The notes under the pieces are model-generated. The model was not told the origin of the DNA. It made no database searches and saw only the letters and a program-made list of their open reading frames with translations. This document shows, one piece after another, positions 49,503 to 58,423 of a stretch of DNA of 64,000 nucleotides. The position numbers were made by a program, and so were the translations under genes. The stretch is from the NCBI RefSeq assembly GCF_018381315.1, contig NZ_JAGZSD010000002.1, forward strand, positions 193,003-257,002. Direction: 5' to 3'. Within the stretch, counting starts at the first letter, position 1. Each line of letters opens with the position of its first letter. The stretch is from Anaerostipes sp. Lineage in GTDB: Bacteria; Bacillota; Clostridia; Lachnospirales; Lachnospiraceae.

Positions 49503-51671
49503 ATGCTGAAAATATTCCGATATTTAAAAAAAGCATATATCCCAATTGCATGTATTGTTCTGCTTTTATGTGTGCAGGTCAGCTGTGAACTGACGATCCC
49601 GACCTATACGTCCGATATCGTCAACGTCGGAATCCAGCAGGGCGGAATTGAGGATGCAGTTCCTGACGCCATGCGTGAAGAGACAATGCAGGCACTGAAC
49701 GGAATGATGAAACAAAAGGATGCAAAGAAAGTTAAGGATGCCTATGAGCTGTACACCAAAGATCAGGTGAAGAACTCAGATTATGACTCCTATAAAAAAG
49801 GCCGCCTCTATGTGAAAAAGAACATCAGCAAAAAGGAGAGGGAGGAACTTGATAAGATCCTGTCCAAACCAATGTTGATGCTGGAAATGAAAATGATGCA
49901 GCAGAGCGGACAGAGCAGTAAAGAAAGTGCAAAGATGGCTCAGAAATTTAAAGGCAAGAGCATTGATGACATGCCGGACAGTATTATCAGCCAGGCAGCC
50001 ATTTCCTTTGTAAAAGCTGAGTATAAAGCCATGGGACTGGATCTGGACCAGATTCAGACCAATTACATGTTAAAGACCGGAGCAATCATGGTAGGGCTTG
50101 CACTGCTGGCTATGGCTGTGGCAGTAACTGTTGTGCTTTTATCAGCAAAGCTTGCAGCCAGACTGAGCCGTATCCTGAGAGACCATATTTTCAAAAAGGT
50201 CATGGATTTTACAAACTCAGAGTTTGATAAATTTTCTACAGCCTCTTTGATTACCAGAAGTACAAATGACATTCAGCAGATTCAGATGTTCGTGACCATG
50301 ATGTTCCGTATCGTGGTATTTGCGCCTCTGATGGGTCTTGGAGGTATTTATAAAGTACTGAAGACTAATGTAAACATGACTTGGACCATTGCTATCGGAG
50401 TTGTGGCAATCATGACCGTAATCTTAGTACTGTTTACAGTAGCAATGCCGAAATTCAAATCTTTACAAAAGCTGATTGACAGGCTGAATCTGGTTTCCAG
50501 AGAGATTCTGACAGGACTCCCGGTTATCCGTGCATTCAGTACAGAAAAGCATGAAGAAGAAAGATTTGATAATGCCAATAAGAACCTTATGAAGACCAAC
50601 CTGTTTGTCAACAGAGCCATGACGTTTATGATGCCGCTGATGATGCTGATTATGAACGGCCTTACAGTACTGATCGTCTATGTGGGAGCTGACAATATTG
50701 ATATGGGAAGAATGCAGGTAGGAGATCTGATGGCATTCATCCAGTATGCAATGCAGATTATTATGTCCTTCTTGTTCATATCCATGGTGTCTATTATGAT
50801 GCCGAGGGCTCAGGTTGCTGCAGAGCGTGTCAATGAGATTCTGGACACCGAAGTGATGATCAAAGACCCGGAACAGCCAAAAGAATTTTTAAGAGAGAAA
50901 AAGGGAGTAGTGGAATTTGATCATGTGACGTTCCGCTATCCTGATGCAGACGAGGACATTCTCCACGATATCAGTTTTACAGCGCCTTCCGGCAAGACCA
51001 CAGCGTTTATCGGAAGCACCGGAAGCGGAAAATCTACATTGATCAATCTGATTCCAAGGTTTTTTGATGTGACAGAGGGAAGGATTCTCATAGACGGAGT
51101 GGATATCCGCGATGTAAAACAGTCAGACCTGAGAGACAGACTTGGATATGTACCGCAGAAAGGTGTCTTGTTCTCCGGAACCATTGATTCTAATCTGCGC
51201 TATGGAAAAGAAGATGCAACAGAAGAACAGGTGAAAAAAGCGGCAAGGATTGCCCAGGCCACAGACTTCATTGAAGAGAAGAAAGAGGGATACGAGGCAC
51301 CGATTGCCCAGGGAGGATCCAATGTTTCCGGAGGACAGAAGCAGAGGCTTTCTATCGCCAGGGCCATTGCAAAAGATCCGGAAATTTACATTTTTGATGA
51401 CAGCTTTTCAGCACTTGATTATAAAACAGATGTAACTCTCCGGCAGGCACTTGGCAGAGAAACTGCAGGCAGTACGACGTTGATCGTAGCGCAGAGAATC
51501 AGCACCATCCTGCACGCAGATCAGATTGTTGTTTTAGACGAAGGCCGTGTTGTCGGAACAGGTACTCACGAAGAATTGCTGGAATCATGTCCGGTCTACT
51601 TACAGATTGCAAAATCCCAGTTATCAGAAGATGATTTTGCAAAAGCGAGGGAGGTGTCAGAACATGAGTAA
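49503..51671 (+). CDS. ABC exporter subunit A (degenerate ATP site)
   Basis: 722 residues, half-size ABC exporter. Six membrane helices and a nucleotide-binding domain with GSTGSGKST, VSGGQKQR and the Walker B end IYIFDDS, where the catalytic Glu after Walker B is replaced by Asp. An insertion of about 150 charged residues lies outside the membrane between helices 1 and 2 (about 40-190). It pairs with the next gene product in a heterodimer of the TM287/288 or BmrCD type. It exports a drug, lipid or peptide; the substrate is unknown. AAAGGAGACAAC precedes the ATG. Confidence 0.93.
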   Translation: MLKIFRYLKKAYIPIACIVLLLCVQVSCELTIPTYTSDIVNVGIQQGGIEDAVPDAMREETMQALNGMMKQKDAKKVKDAYELYTKDQVKNSDYDSYKKGRLYVKKNISKKEREELDKILSKPMLMLEMKMMQQSGQSSKESAKMAQKFKGKSIDDMPDSIISQAAISFVKAEYKAMGLDLDQIQTNYMLKTGAIMVGLALLAMAVAVTVVLLSAKLAARLSRILRDHIFKKVMDFTNSEFDKFSTASLITRSTNDIQQIQMFVTMMFRIVVFAPLMGLGGIYKVLKTNVNMTWTIAIGVVAIMTVILVLFTVAMPKFKSLQKLIDRLNLVSREILTGLPVIRAFSTEKHEEERFDNANKNLMKTNLFVNRAMTFMMPLMMLIMNGLTVLIVYVGADNIDMGRMQVGDLMAFIQYAMQIIMSFLFISMVSIMMPRAQVAAERVNEILDTEVMIKDPEQPKEFLREKKGVVEFDHVTFRYPDADEDILHDISFTAPSGKTTAFIGSTGSGKSTLINLIPRFFDVTEGRILIDGVDIRDVKQSDLRDRLGYVPQKGVLFSGTIDSNLRYGKEDATEEQVKKAARIAQATDFIEEKKEGYEAPIAQGGSNVSGGQKQRLSIARAIAKDPEIYIFDDSFSALDYKTDVTLRQALGRETAGSTTLIVAQRISTILHADQIVVLDEGRVVGTGTHEELLESCPVYLQIAKSQLSEDDFAKAREVSEHE

Positions 51672-53502
51672 TGAGGCAAAAAGACCAGTAAGAAGAATGG
51701 GGCATGGCCCCATACAGGGCGGCGGTGAAAAAGCAAAAGACTTCAAAGGGACGATCAAAAAGCTTTTAAAGTACATGAAACGTTATTACGGAGCTGTCGC
51801 TTTTGTTATATTATTTGCCATAGCCAGTACCGTGTTTAATATTGTGGGGCCTACCATTTTGGGAAATGCCACAACGGAAATTTTTAATGGCCTGGTAAAA
51901 AAAGTCCAGGGAACCGGAAGTATAGATTTCAGCAAAATCAGGAGTATTCTGATAATGCTTCTCGGACTGTACCTGACATCTGCGGCTTTTTCATTCCTGC
52001 AGGGACTGATTATGACCCATGTGTCAAACAATACTACCTACCAGATGAGAAAAGATATTTCTGAGAAGATTCACAGAATGCCGATGAAATATTTTGAGAG
52101 CAGAACCTTTGGGGAAGTATTGTCAAGGATTACAAATGATGTGGATACTCTTGGACAGAGTTTGAATCAGAGTATGACACAGATTATCACTTCCGTGGCT
52201 ACAATCATCGGAGTGTTTGTGATGATGATACGGATCAGTATCCCGATGACCATCGCAGTTGTTCTGATCCTCCCGCTGTCTTTTCTGCTGATCGGAGCGA
52301 TTATGAAAAAATCCCAGCCTTATTTCCAGGCACAGCAGGCACTGCTGGGAGAAGTCAACGGCCAGGTGGAAGAGATCTACAGCGGACACAACATTGTAAA
52401 AGTGTTTAATAAAGAAAAAAGTGTTGTGGAAGAGTTTGAAAAAGTCAACGGAAAATTATATAATTCTGCATGGAGGTCCCAGTTCTTTTCAGGAGCGATG
52501 ATGCCTCTGATGCAGTTTGTGGGCAACTTAGGGTATGTGGTTGTGGCAATTCTGGGCGGATTTCTGGCGATTAAGAATACCATTGAAGTCGGACAGATCC
52601 AGTCTTTCATCCAGTATGTGAGAAACTTTACCCAGCCTATCACTCAGCTGGCCCAGGTCGGCAATATGATGCAGACCACAGCAGCTTCGGCAGAGCGTGT
52701 CTTTGAATTCCTGGAAGAGGAAGAAGAAGAGGAAGTAACAGAAAATCCTGTGGATGTGGCTTCGCTGGAAGGAAATGTATCCTTTGAGAATGTATCCTTT
52801 GGATACAATAAAAACCAGACCATTATCCATGACTTCTCTGTAGAAGTGAAGGAAGGGCAGAAGATCGCCATTGTAGGTCCTACCGGTGCAGGAAAAACTA
52901 CGCTGATCAAGCTTTTGATGAGATTTTATGATGTGAACGGCGGATCTATTAAGATAGACGGACACGATGTGAGAGATTTCAAAAGAAGTGACATCAGGCA
53001 GATGTTCGGCATGGTACTGCAGGATACATGGCTTTACAATGCCTCCGTCCGTGACAATATACGGTACGGAAAGCTGGACGCCAGTGAAGAAGAGATCCAG
53101 GGAGCGGCCAGAGCTGCATTTGCCCATCATTTTATCGAGACACAGCCGAAAGGTTATGATATGATAATAAATGAGGAGAGCAATAATATTTCCCAGGGAC
53201 AGAAACAGCTTCTGACCATTGCAAGAGCGATTCTGGCAGATCCGAAGATCCTGATCCTGGATGAAGCCACCAGCTCTGTCGATACAAGGACAGAGGAGCG
53301 GATTCAGAAGGCTATGGATAACCTTATGGAAGGCAGGACCAGCTTTGTCATCGCCCATCGTCTTTCAACAATTAAAGATGCTGATGTGATCCTCGTTATG
53401 AATCACGGGGACATCGTAGAACAGGGGAATCATGAGCAGCTGCTTGCCAAAGGCGGCTTCTATGCGAACCTTTATAACAGTCAGTTTGAAACAGCAGACT
53501 AG
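51664..53502 (+). CDS. ABC exporter subunit B (canonical Walker B)
   Basis: 612 residues from ATG 51664, which overlaps the previous gene by 8 bases and follows GGGAGG. Six membrane helices and an ATPase domain with GPTGAGKTT, the signature ISQGQKQ and ILILDEATSSVD with the catalytic Glu present. It carries the catalytic Glu that its partner lacks, as expected for asymmetric exporters. The first 45 residues are basic and rich in Gly and Arg (RRMGHGPIQGGG), typical of this subfamily. A hairpin follows the stop. Confidence 0.94.
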   Translation: MSNEAKRPVRRMGHGPIQGGGEKAKDFKGTIKKLLKYMKRYYGAVAFVILFAIASTVFNIVGPTILGNATTEIFNGLVKKVQGTGSIDFSKIRSILIMLLGLYLTSAAFSFLQGLIMTHVSNNTTYQMRKDISEKIHRMPMKYFESRTFGEVLSRITNDVDTLGQSLNQSMTQIITSVATIIGVFVMMIRISIPMTIAVVLILPLSFLLIGAIMKKSQPYFQAQQALLGEVNGQVEEIYSGHNIVKVFNKEKSVVEEFEKVNGKLYNSAWRSQFFSGAMMPLMQFVGNLGYVVVAILGGFLAIKNTIEVGQIQSFIQYVRNFTQPITQLAQVGNMMQTTAASAERVFEFLEEEEEEEVTENPVDVASLEGNVSFENVSFGYNKNQTIIHDFSVEVKEGQKIAIVGPTGAGKTTLIKLLMRFYDVNGGSIKIDGHDVRDFKRSDIRQMFGMVLQDTWLYNASVRDNIRYGKLDASEEEIQGAARAAFAHHFIETQPKGYDMIINEESNNISQGQKQLLTIARAILADPKILILDEATSSVDTRTEERIQKAMDNLMEGRTSFVIAHRLSTIKDADVILVMNHGDIVEQGNHEQLLAKGGFYANLYNSQFETAD

Positions 53503-53532
53503 AAGGGATACAATACCTTCCGGTCCTGAAGG

Positions 53533-53574
53533 CCTCCGGTACCGCCGGTGCATTTTGCACCGGCGTGCCAGAGG
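53533..53574 (+). terminator. GC-rich hairpin after the ABC exporter genes
   Basis: A 10-bp inner stem (CGCCGGTGCA, TTT loop, then its complement) is extended by imperfect CCTC/GAGG arms. No T-run follows, so it may act as a transcript stabiliser or a weak terminator between the exporter and the next gene. Confidence 0.6.
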
Positions 53575-53604
53575 CTAAATTGCATTTATCACAAGGAGGG
53601 AATC

Positions 53605-54594
53605 ATGGTACGTTTAGCATGTATAGGAACGAACTTTATCACAGATTGGCTGATGGAGGGAGTCCGGGAATTGGATGAGATCGAGCTTACAGCGGTCTAT
53701 TCAAGGACTATGGAAAAAGGAAAAGAGTTTGCGGCCAAATACGGGGTGGACAAGGTATATGACAGCTATGAGGAGCTGGCAAAGGACCCTGAGATCGATG
53801 CGGTCTATGTGGCAAGTCCCACATACTGCCATTTTAAACACACAATGATGATGCTGAATCATAAAAAGCATGTTCTGTGTGAGAAACCGGTGGCATCAAA
53901 CCTGACAGAACTGGAACTGATGATCCAGGCAGCCAGAGATAATCAGGTGGTATTTATGGAGGCGATGAAATCTGTACATACACCGGGATTCAAAGCAATG
54001 ATGGAACATCTTCCAAAGCTGGGCGCCGTACGCCGTGCAACGATTCAATACTGCCAGTATTCTTCCCGCTATGATAATTTTAAGAACGGGATTATAGAAA
54101 ATGCATTTAAGCCGGAGCTTTCCAATGGTGCGGTCATGGACATCGGAGTATACTGCGTTCATTTTCTGGCAGCGCTGTTTGGAATGCCTGAGAAAATATT
54201 GGCAGATGCAGTATTTTTGGAAAATGGTGCAGACGGAGCGGGATCTATCATTGCATCTTATGGGGATAAGCAGGCGGAAGTTATCTATTCAAAGATTACA
54301 AATTCCAAGCTGCCAACTCAAATCCAGGGGGAAAAGGGCTGCATGATTATTTCCGAGTGCCCGAACCCAATGCAGATCAGGATACTTTACAATGACGGAA
54401 CAGAAGAAGTTCTGGAGTTTGAAAGCCGTTCCAACCCGATGATTTATGAGACAAAGACATTTATAAACCTGATTGAGGCAAAGCAGACAGATCATCCATA
54501 TCTGGAGGCTTCTGTTATGGAGATGAAGATCATAGATGAGGTCAGACGGCAGACTGGAATTGTGTTTCCGGCAGACAAAATCAGAGAACAGTAA
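53605..54594 (+). CDS. Gfo/Idh/MocA-family oxidoreductase
   Basis: 329 residues from ATG 53605 after AAGGAGGGAAT; a longer in-frame start at 53548 lies in the hairpin region. Rossmann fold at the start (VRLACIGTNFITDWLMEGV), the family EKP motif in VLCEKPVASN, and a C-terminal domain with GAVMDIGVYCVHF (the catalytic-region DIG..H). It resembles trans-1,2-dihydrobenzenediol-dehydrogenase-like and other NAD(P)-dependent sugar oxidoreductases. The lipoprotein isomerase gene follows after 14 bases. Substrate unknown. Confidence 0.88.
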   Translation: MVRLACIGTNFITDWLMEGVRELDEIELTAVYSRTMEKGKEFAAKYGVDKVYDSYEELAKDPEIDAVYVASPTYCHFKHTMMMLNHKKHVLCEKPVASNLTELELMIQAARDNQVVFMEAMKSVHTPGFKAMMEHLPKLGAVRRATIQYCQYSSRYDNFKNGIIENAFKPELSNGAVMDIGVYCVHFLAALFGMPEKILADAVFLENGADGAGSIIASYGDKQAEVIYSKITNSKLPTQIQGEKGCMIISECPNPMQIRILYNDGTEEVLEFESRSNPMIYETKTFINLIEAKQTDHPYLEASVMEMKIIDEVRRQTGIVFPADKIREQ

Positions 54595-54608
54595 AGGAGC
54601 AGATTTTT

Positions 54609-55379
54609 ATGAAGAAAAAACTGATTGCAGGAGGGCTGGTTTTCGTAATGTTCGCACTTTCTGCATGCCAGACTGCAAAAAAACAGGAAAAAACAGAAAA
54701 AGCAAAAACGACGGCCCAGACGTCCACAGAGGCAGAGGTGTTAAGCAAATATAAAGAGATTAAGATCAATGGGGCAAAGAAGACCGTTCAGATCGGGGAA
54801 CCATCCAAGGGAGAGACGGTTGCCATTGTGAAGGTAAAGGGCTATGGGACAATGAAGTTCAAGTTTTTCCTGAAGGATTCTCCTTTGGCAGTGAAAAACT
54901 TTTTAACTCTGGCATCCAACGGCTATTATGACGGGATTATTTTTCACAGGGTTATCAAAGACTTTATGATCCAGGGAGGAGATCCTACAGGAACAGGAAA
55001 AGGCGGATCAAGCATCTGGGGAAAAGAGTTTAAGAATGAGACTTCAGATACGCTGATTCCGGTAAGAGGTGCCTTATGTATGGCAAATGCGGGACCGGAT
55101 ACCAACGGAAGCCAGTTTTTTGTAGTACAGAACCGTGAGGTTACCGATGATATGCTGGATTCTTCACCTGTGGAACTGACAGAAAGCCAGAGAAAGCTGT
55201 TTAAGGATCAGGGCGGATATCCGTCCTTAACCGGGGATTATACAGTATTCGGGCAGTTATATGACGGATATGATGTCCTGGATAAGATTGCACAGGCCCA
55301 GACAGTCTCAGATGCAAAGGCTGAAAATAAGCCGAAAAAAGATATTGTCATTGAAAAGATTACAGTAAAGAATTACTAG
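54609..55379 (+). CDS. Cyclophilin-type peptidyl-prolyl isomerase, lipoprotein
   Basis: 256 residues. A lipoprotein signal (LIAGGLVFVMFALSAC) puts the lipid on Cys20, so the protein is anchored on the outer face of the membrane. A Lys/Thr-rich linker leads to a cyclophilin domain with YYDGIIFHRVIKDFMIQGGDPTGTG and MANAGPDTNGSQFFV, including the catalytic Arg and Gln. It speeds folding of exported proteins. AAGGAGCAGATTTTT precedes the ATG. Confidence 0.93.
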   Translation: MKKKLIAGGLVFVMFALSACQTAKKQEKTEKAKTTAQTSTEAEVLSKYKEIKINGAKKTVQIGEPSKGETVAIVKVKGYGTMKFKFFLKDSPLAVKNFLTLASNGYYDGIIFHRVIKDFMIQGGDPTGTGKGGSSIWGKEFKNETSDTLIPVRGALCMANAGPDTNGSQFFVVQNREVTDDMLDSSPVELTESQRKLFKDQGGYPSLTGDYTVFGQLYDGYDVLDKIAQAQTVSDAKAENKPKKDIVIEKITVKNY

Positions 55380-55399
55380 AACACCGCCGGGAGGGACAG

Positions 55400-56806
55400 A
55401 TGCTTACCATCGGACTGGATCATACAAAAAAAGAACCGCTGTACAGGCAGATTTATGCCTATATCCGGGATGAAATACGAAGCGGGGCTCTGCCCTGCGG
55501 ATCAAAGCTTCCGTCTACCAGAAGGCTGGCAAAGCACATGGATTTAAGCCGGAATACCATTGATCTGGCATATGGACAGCTCACTGCAGAAGGCTATATC
55601 GAAGCCAAGCCCAAACGGGGATATTTTGTCTGCCAGGTGGAAGACCTGGCTTCACTGGATATTCCAGTGGAGACGGAAGACGAAGAACCGGCAGCGGAAG
55701 AAGAAACAGCTCCATATGATTTCTCGCCGGTGGGAGTTGACATGTCCCTGTTTCCTTATAATGTGTGGAGGAAACTGCTCAGGGAAGTTATGATGGACGA
55801 TAACAGTGAGCTATTTCAAAAGGGAGAAAATCAAGGCGATATGGAACTGCGCCGTGCCATAATGTATTACCTGAGACAGTCCCGGGGTGTCCACGTATCT
55901 GCCGGCCAGATTATCATAGGCGCAGGCATTGAGAATCTATTATTTCTTCTGAGACTGACCCTGGGCAAAGATCAGGTGATGGCTATGGAAAATCCGGCAT
56001 ATCTGAATGCATACCGCACGATCCGGGAACTGGGCTTCAGGATTCTTCCGGTCAATATGGATGAGGAGGGGCTGAAGGTTTCGGAATTGGAGCAAAGCGG
56101 AGCGGATCTTGTATATGTAACGCCGGCCCACCAGTACCCTACCGGTGTGGTGCTTCCAATAGGAAGAAGGAGCCGGCTGATGAAATGGGCCAGGGAAAAA
56201 GAAGGACGGTATATTATCGAGGATGACTATGACAGCGAATTCCGGTATTACGGCAAACCGATTCCTGCTCTGCAGGGAATCGACGAGAGCGGAAAAGTCA
56301 TTTACCTCGGAACCTTTTCAAAAGCTATTGCCCCGGCTATCAGGATCGGATATATGGTGCTGCCCAAAAGCCTGATTGCTGCTTATAAGAAAACAGCAGG
56401 AAATTTTTCCTGTGCCGTATCGAGGATCGACCAGAGAGTGCTGACCTATTTTTTGTCAGAGGGTCATTTTGAACGGCACCAGAACAGGATGAGAAATGTA
56501 TATAAAGAAAAACACGATCTGCTGATCCAGAAGCTTAAGGAAATTGACAGCCGGATCACAGTATATGGGGCAGGGGCAGGACTTCATGTACGCGTGGACT
56601 TTCAGATCAGGGATACAGAGTGGTTTGAAGAAGAGCTGCTGAAAAGAGGAGTGAAAATTTATCCTCTTTCGATGTATTACATTGAGGGCTGTCCCAAAGA
56701 AGAGCAGTACATTTTAGGCTTTACGAAAATGCAGAAAGAAGATATGATAAAAGGGCTGGAGGCCGTCCGGGAAGTATACGGACTGGCCAAAAGACGTCCG
56801 GTGTGA
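55400..56806 (+). CDS. MocR/PdxR-type GntR regulator with aminotransferase domain
   Basis: 468 residues. An N-terminal GntR winged helix (PLYRQIYAYIRDEIRSGALPCGSKLPSTRRLAKHMDLSRNTI) is joined to a class I aminotransferase domain (NPAYLNAYRTIRELGF, YIIEDDYDSEFRY, and LGTFSKAIAPAIRIGY with the cofactor Lys). Such proteins bind pyridoxal phosphate and control vitamin B6, GABA or amino-acid genes. No pdx gene lies next to it. It follows the lipoprotein gene by 20 bases, with GGGAGGGACAG before the ATG. Confidence 0.93.
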   Translation: MLTIGLDHTKKEPLYRQIYAYIRDEIRSGALPCGSKLPSTRRLAKHMDLSRNTIDLAYGQLTAEGYIEAKPKRGYFVCQVEDLASLDIPVETEDEEPAAEEETAPYDFSPVGVDMSLFPYNVWRKLLREVMMDDNSELFQKGENQGDMELRRAIMYYLRQSRGVHVSAGQIIIGAGIENLLFLLRLTLGKDQVMAMENPAYLNAYRTIRELGFRILPVNMDEEGLKVSELEQSGADLVYVTPAHQYPTGVVLPIGRRSRLMKWAREKEGRYIIEDDYDSEFRYYGKPIPALQGIDESGKVIYLGTFSKAIAPAIRIGYMVLPKSLIAAYKKTAGNFSCAVSRIDQRVLTYFLSEGHFERHQNRMRNVYKEKHDLLIQKLKEIDSRITVYGAGAGLHVRVDFQIRDTEWFEEELLKRGVKIYPLSMYYIEGCPKEEQYILGFTKMQKEDMIKGLEAVREVYGLAKRRPV

Positions 56807-56877
56807 GTTTTTATTTGCAGAGCACAGCATCTTTAGCCGGCATTACGTCTATTTGACAAAGAAATGAGGTACAATAA

Positions 56878-58287
56878 ATGTCTGAAGAAATAAATGATAC
56901 AGAATTAGAAGAAAAAGAGGTCCCCGCAGAGACTCCGGAGGATAAGGATGACCTGCACAATGTGGAGCATTACTGTTATTTATGCCGCAGGCCGGAATCC
57001 GTTACAGGAAAGATGATTACGCTGCCTAAGGATATCCATATTTGTGTTGACTGTATGCAGAGGACTATGGACAGCATGGGAAACGGGCAGTTCAGTTTTA
57101 TCGATGCTTCCAACATGGATCTGAACAATATGGACCTGACACGTCTGATGGAAAATATGCAGGAGCCGCCGCAGCAGGCAGTAAAAAAGAAAGAGAAAAA
57201 GAAAAAAAAGAAAGAAAAAAAGGAGTTAGACCTTAGGGAAATTCCGGCACCACACAAGATCAAAGCTATGCTGGATGAGTATGTTATCGGGCAGGATTAT
57301 GCAAAAAAGGTTATGTCTGTGGCAGTCTACAACCATTATAAGCGTGTGGTGACCAACACTATGGAAGAGATTGAGATTGACAAATCCAACATGCTGATGG
57401 TCGGGCCTACAGGCTCCGGAAAGACATATCTGGTCAAGACATTGGCCAGGCTTCTTGAAGTGCCGCTTGCCATCACAGATGCCACCTCCCTGACAGAAGC
57501 AGGCTATATCGGTGACGATGTGGAGAGCGTACTGTCCAAGCTTCTGCAGGCTGCAGACAATGACGTGGATGAGGCAGAGCATGGCATCATCTTCATTGAT
57601 GAGATTGATAAGATTGCGAAGAAGCAGAATACCAACAGCCGTGATGTCAGCGGTGAATCAGTGCAGCAGGGGCTTCTCAAGCTTTTAGAGGGTGCAGAAG
57701 TAGAAGTGCCGGTAGGTGCTACCAACAAAAATGCCATGGTGCCGATGACAACCATCAATACAAAGAATATTTTGTTTATCTGCGGCGGGGCTTTCCCGGA
57801 TCTGGATGACATTATTAAAAAACGTCTGATGAAGCAGACATCCATCGGTTTCCATGCAGACCTGAAGGATAAGTTTGATAAAGATGAGAATATTCTGTCC
57901 AGGGTTACTGTGGACGATCTGAGAGAGTACGGCATGATTCCTGAATTTTTGGGAAGGCTGCCTATGGTGTTCACCTTGGAAGGACTCTCAAAGGAGATGC
58001 TGGTTCGCATCTTAAAAGAACCGAAAAATGCCATTTTAAAGCAGTATCAGAAGCTTTTGGAGCTGGATGAGGTAGAGCTGGTCTTCGATGACAGCGCGCT
58101 GGAAGCCATCGCCGAGAAAGCCTTGGAAAAGAAAACCGGCGCCCGTGCACTGAGGGCGATCATTGAGAAATTTATGCTGGATATTATGTTTGAGATTCCA
58201 AAAGATGATACGATCGGAAGAGTGATTATCAACAGGGATTATATTCAGAATCATGGTACGCCGGTGATCGAACTGCGGGGACAATAA
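56878..58287 (+). CDS. ClpX-like AAA+ unfoldase, diverged paralog
   Basis: 469 residues, longer than usual ClpX (about 420). An acidic N-terminal extension (1-30) precedes a zinc-binding domain with Cys33, Cys36, Cys56 and Cys59. A Lys-rich linker follows (KKKEKKKKKKEKK, 103-115). The AAA+ core has Walker A GPTGSGKT (176-183), pore loop GYIG (209-212), FIDEIDK and GARALRAIIE. The IGF loop that docks on ClpP is kept (323-325), but the RKH pore-entrance loop reads NKN (283-285). No clpP or tig is adjacent, so a second, canonical clpX probably exists elsewhere. Confidence 0.88.
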   Translation: MSEEINDTELEEKEVPAETPEDKDDLHNVEHYCYLCRRPESVTGKMITLPKDIHICVDCMQRTMDSMGNGQFSFIDASNMDLNNMDLTRLMENMQEPPQQAVKKKEKKKKKKEKKELDLREIPAPHKIKAMLDEYVIGQDYAKKVMSVAVYNHYKRVVTNTMEEIEIDKSNMLMVGPTGSGKTYLVKTLARLLEVPLAITDATSLTEAGYIGDDVESVLSKLLQAADNDVDEAEHGIIFIDEIDKIAKKQNTNSRDVSGESVQQGLLKLLEGAEVEVPVGATNKNAMVPMTTINTKNILFICGGAFPDLDDIIKKRLMKQTSIGFHADLKDKFDKDENILSRVTVDDLREYGMIPEFLGRLPMVFTLEGLSKEMLVRILKEPKNAILKQYQKLLELDEVELVFDDSALEAIAEKALEKKTGARALRAIIEKFMLDIMFEIPKDDTIGRVIINRDYIQNHGTPVIELRGQ

Positions 58288-58292
58288 AGATA

Positions 58293-58322
58293 AAAAGCCG
58301 GATCAAAGGATCTGGCTTTTTA
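58293..58322 (+). terminator. Terminator after the clpX paralog
   Basis: AAAAGCCGGATC pairs with GATCTGGCTTTT (one G-U) around an AAAG loop, followed by TATTA. Next to it, TTACATAGA (58323-58331) and TCTATGTAA (58349-58357) form a 9-bp inverted repeat upstream of fbp that could be an operator. Confidence 0.85.
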
Positions 58323-58423
58323 TTACATAGAAAATTCCTTCCGAATCCTCTATGTAATGAAGAACCCCCTCAAAGAGTGATGGATCAGCAGATAAGAGAA
58401 TCATATTTTATGGAGGATTGTGT

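Noticed and set aside
52528..53358. Minus-strand ORF of 276 codons
   Set aside because: Antisense to the ATPase domain of ABC subunit B.
56853..56875. TTGACA and TACAAT before the clpX paralog
   Set aside because: Spacing is 11 bases; not a workable sigma-A promoter although each box looks good.
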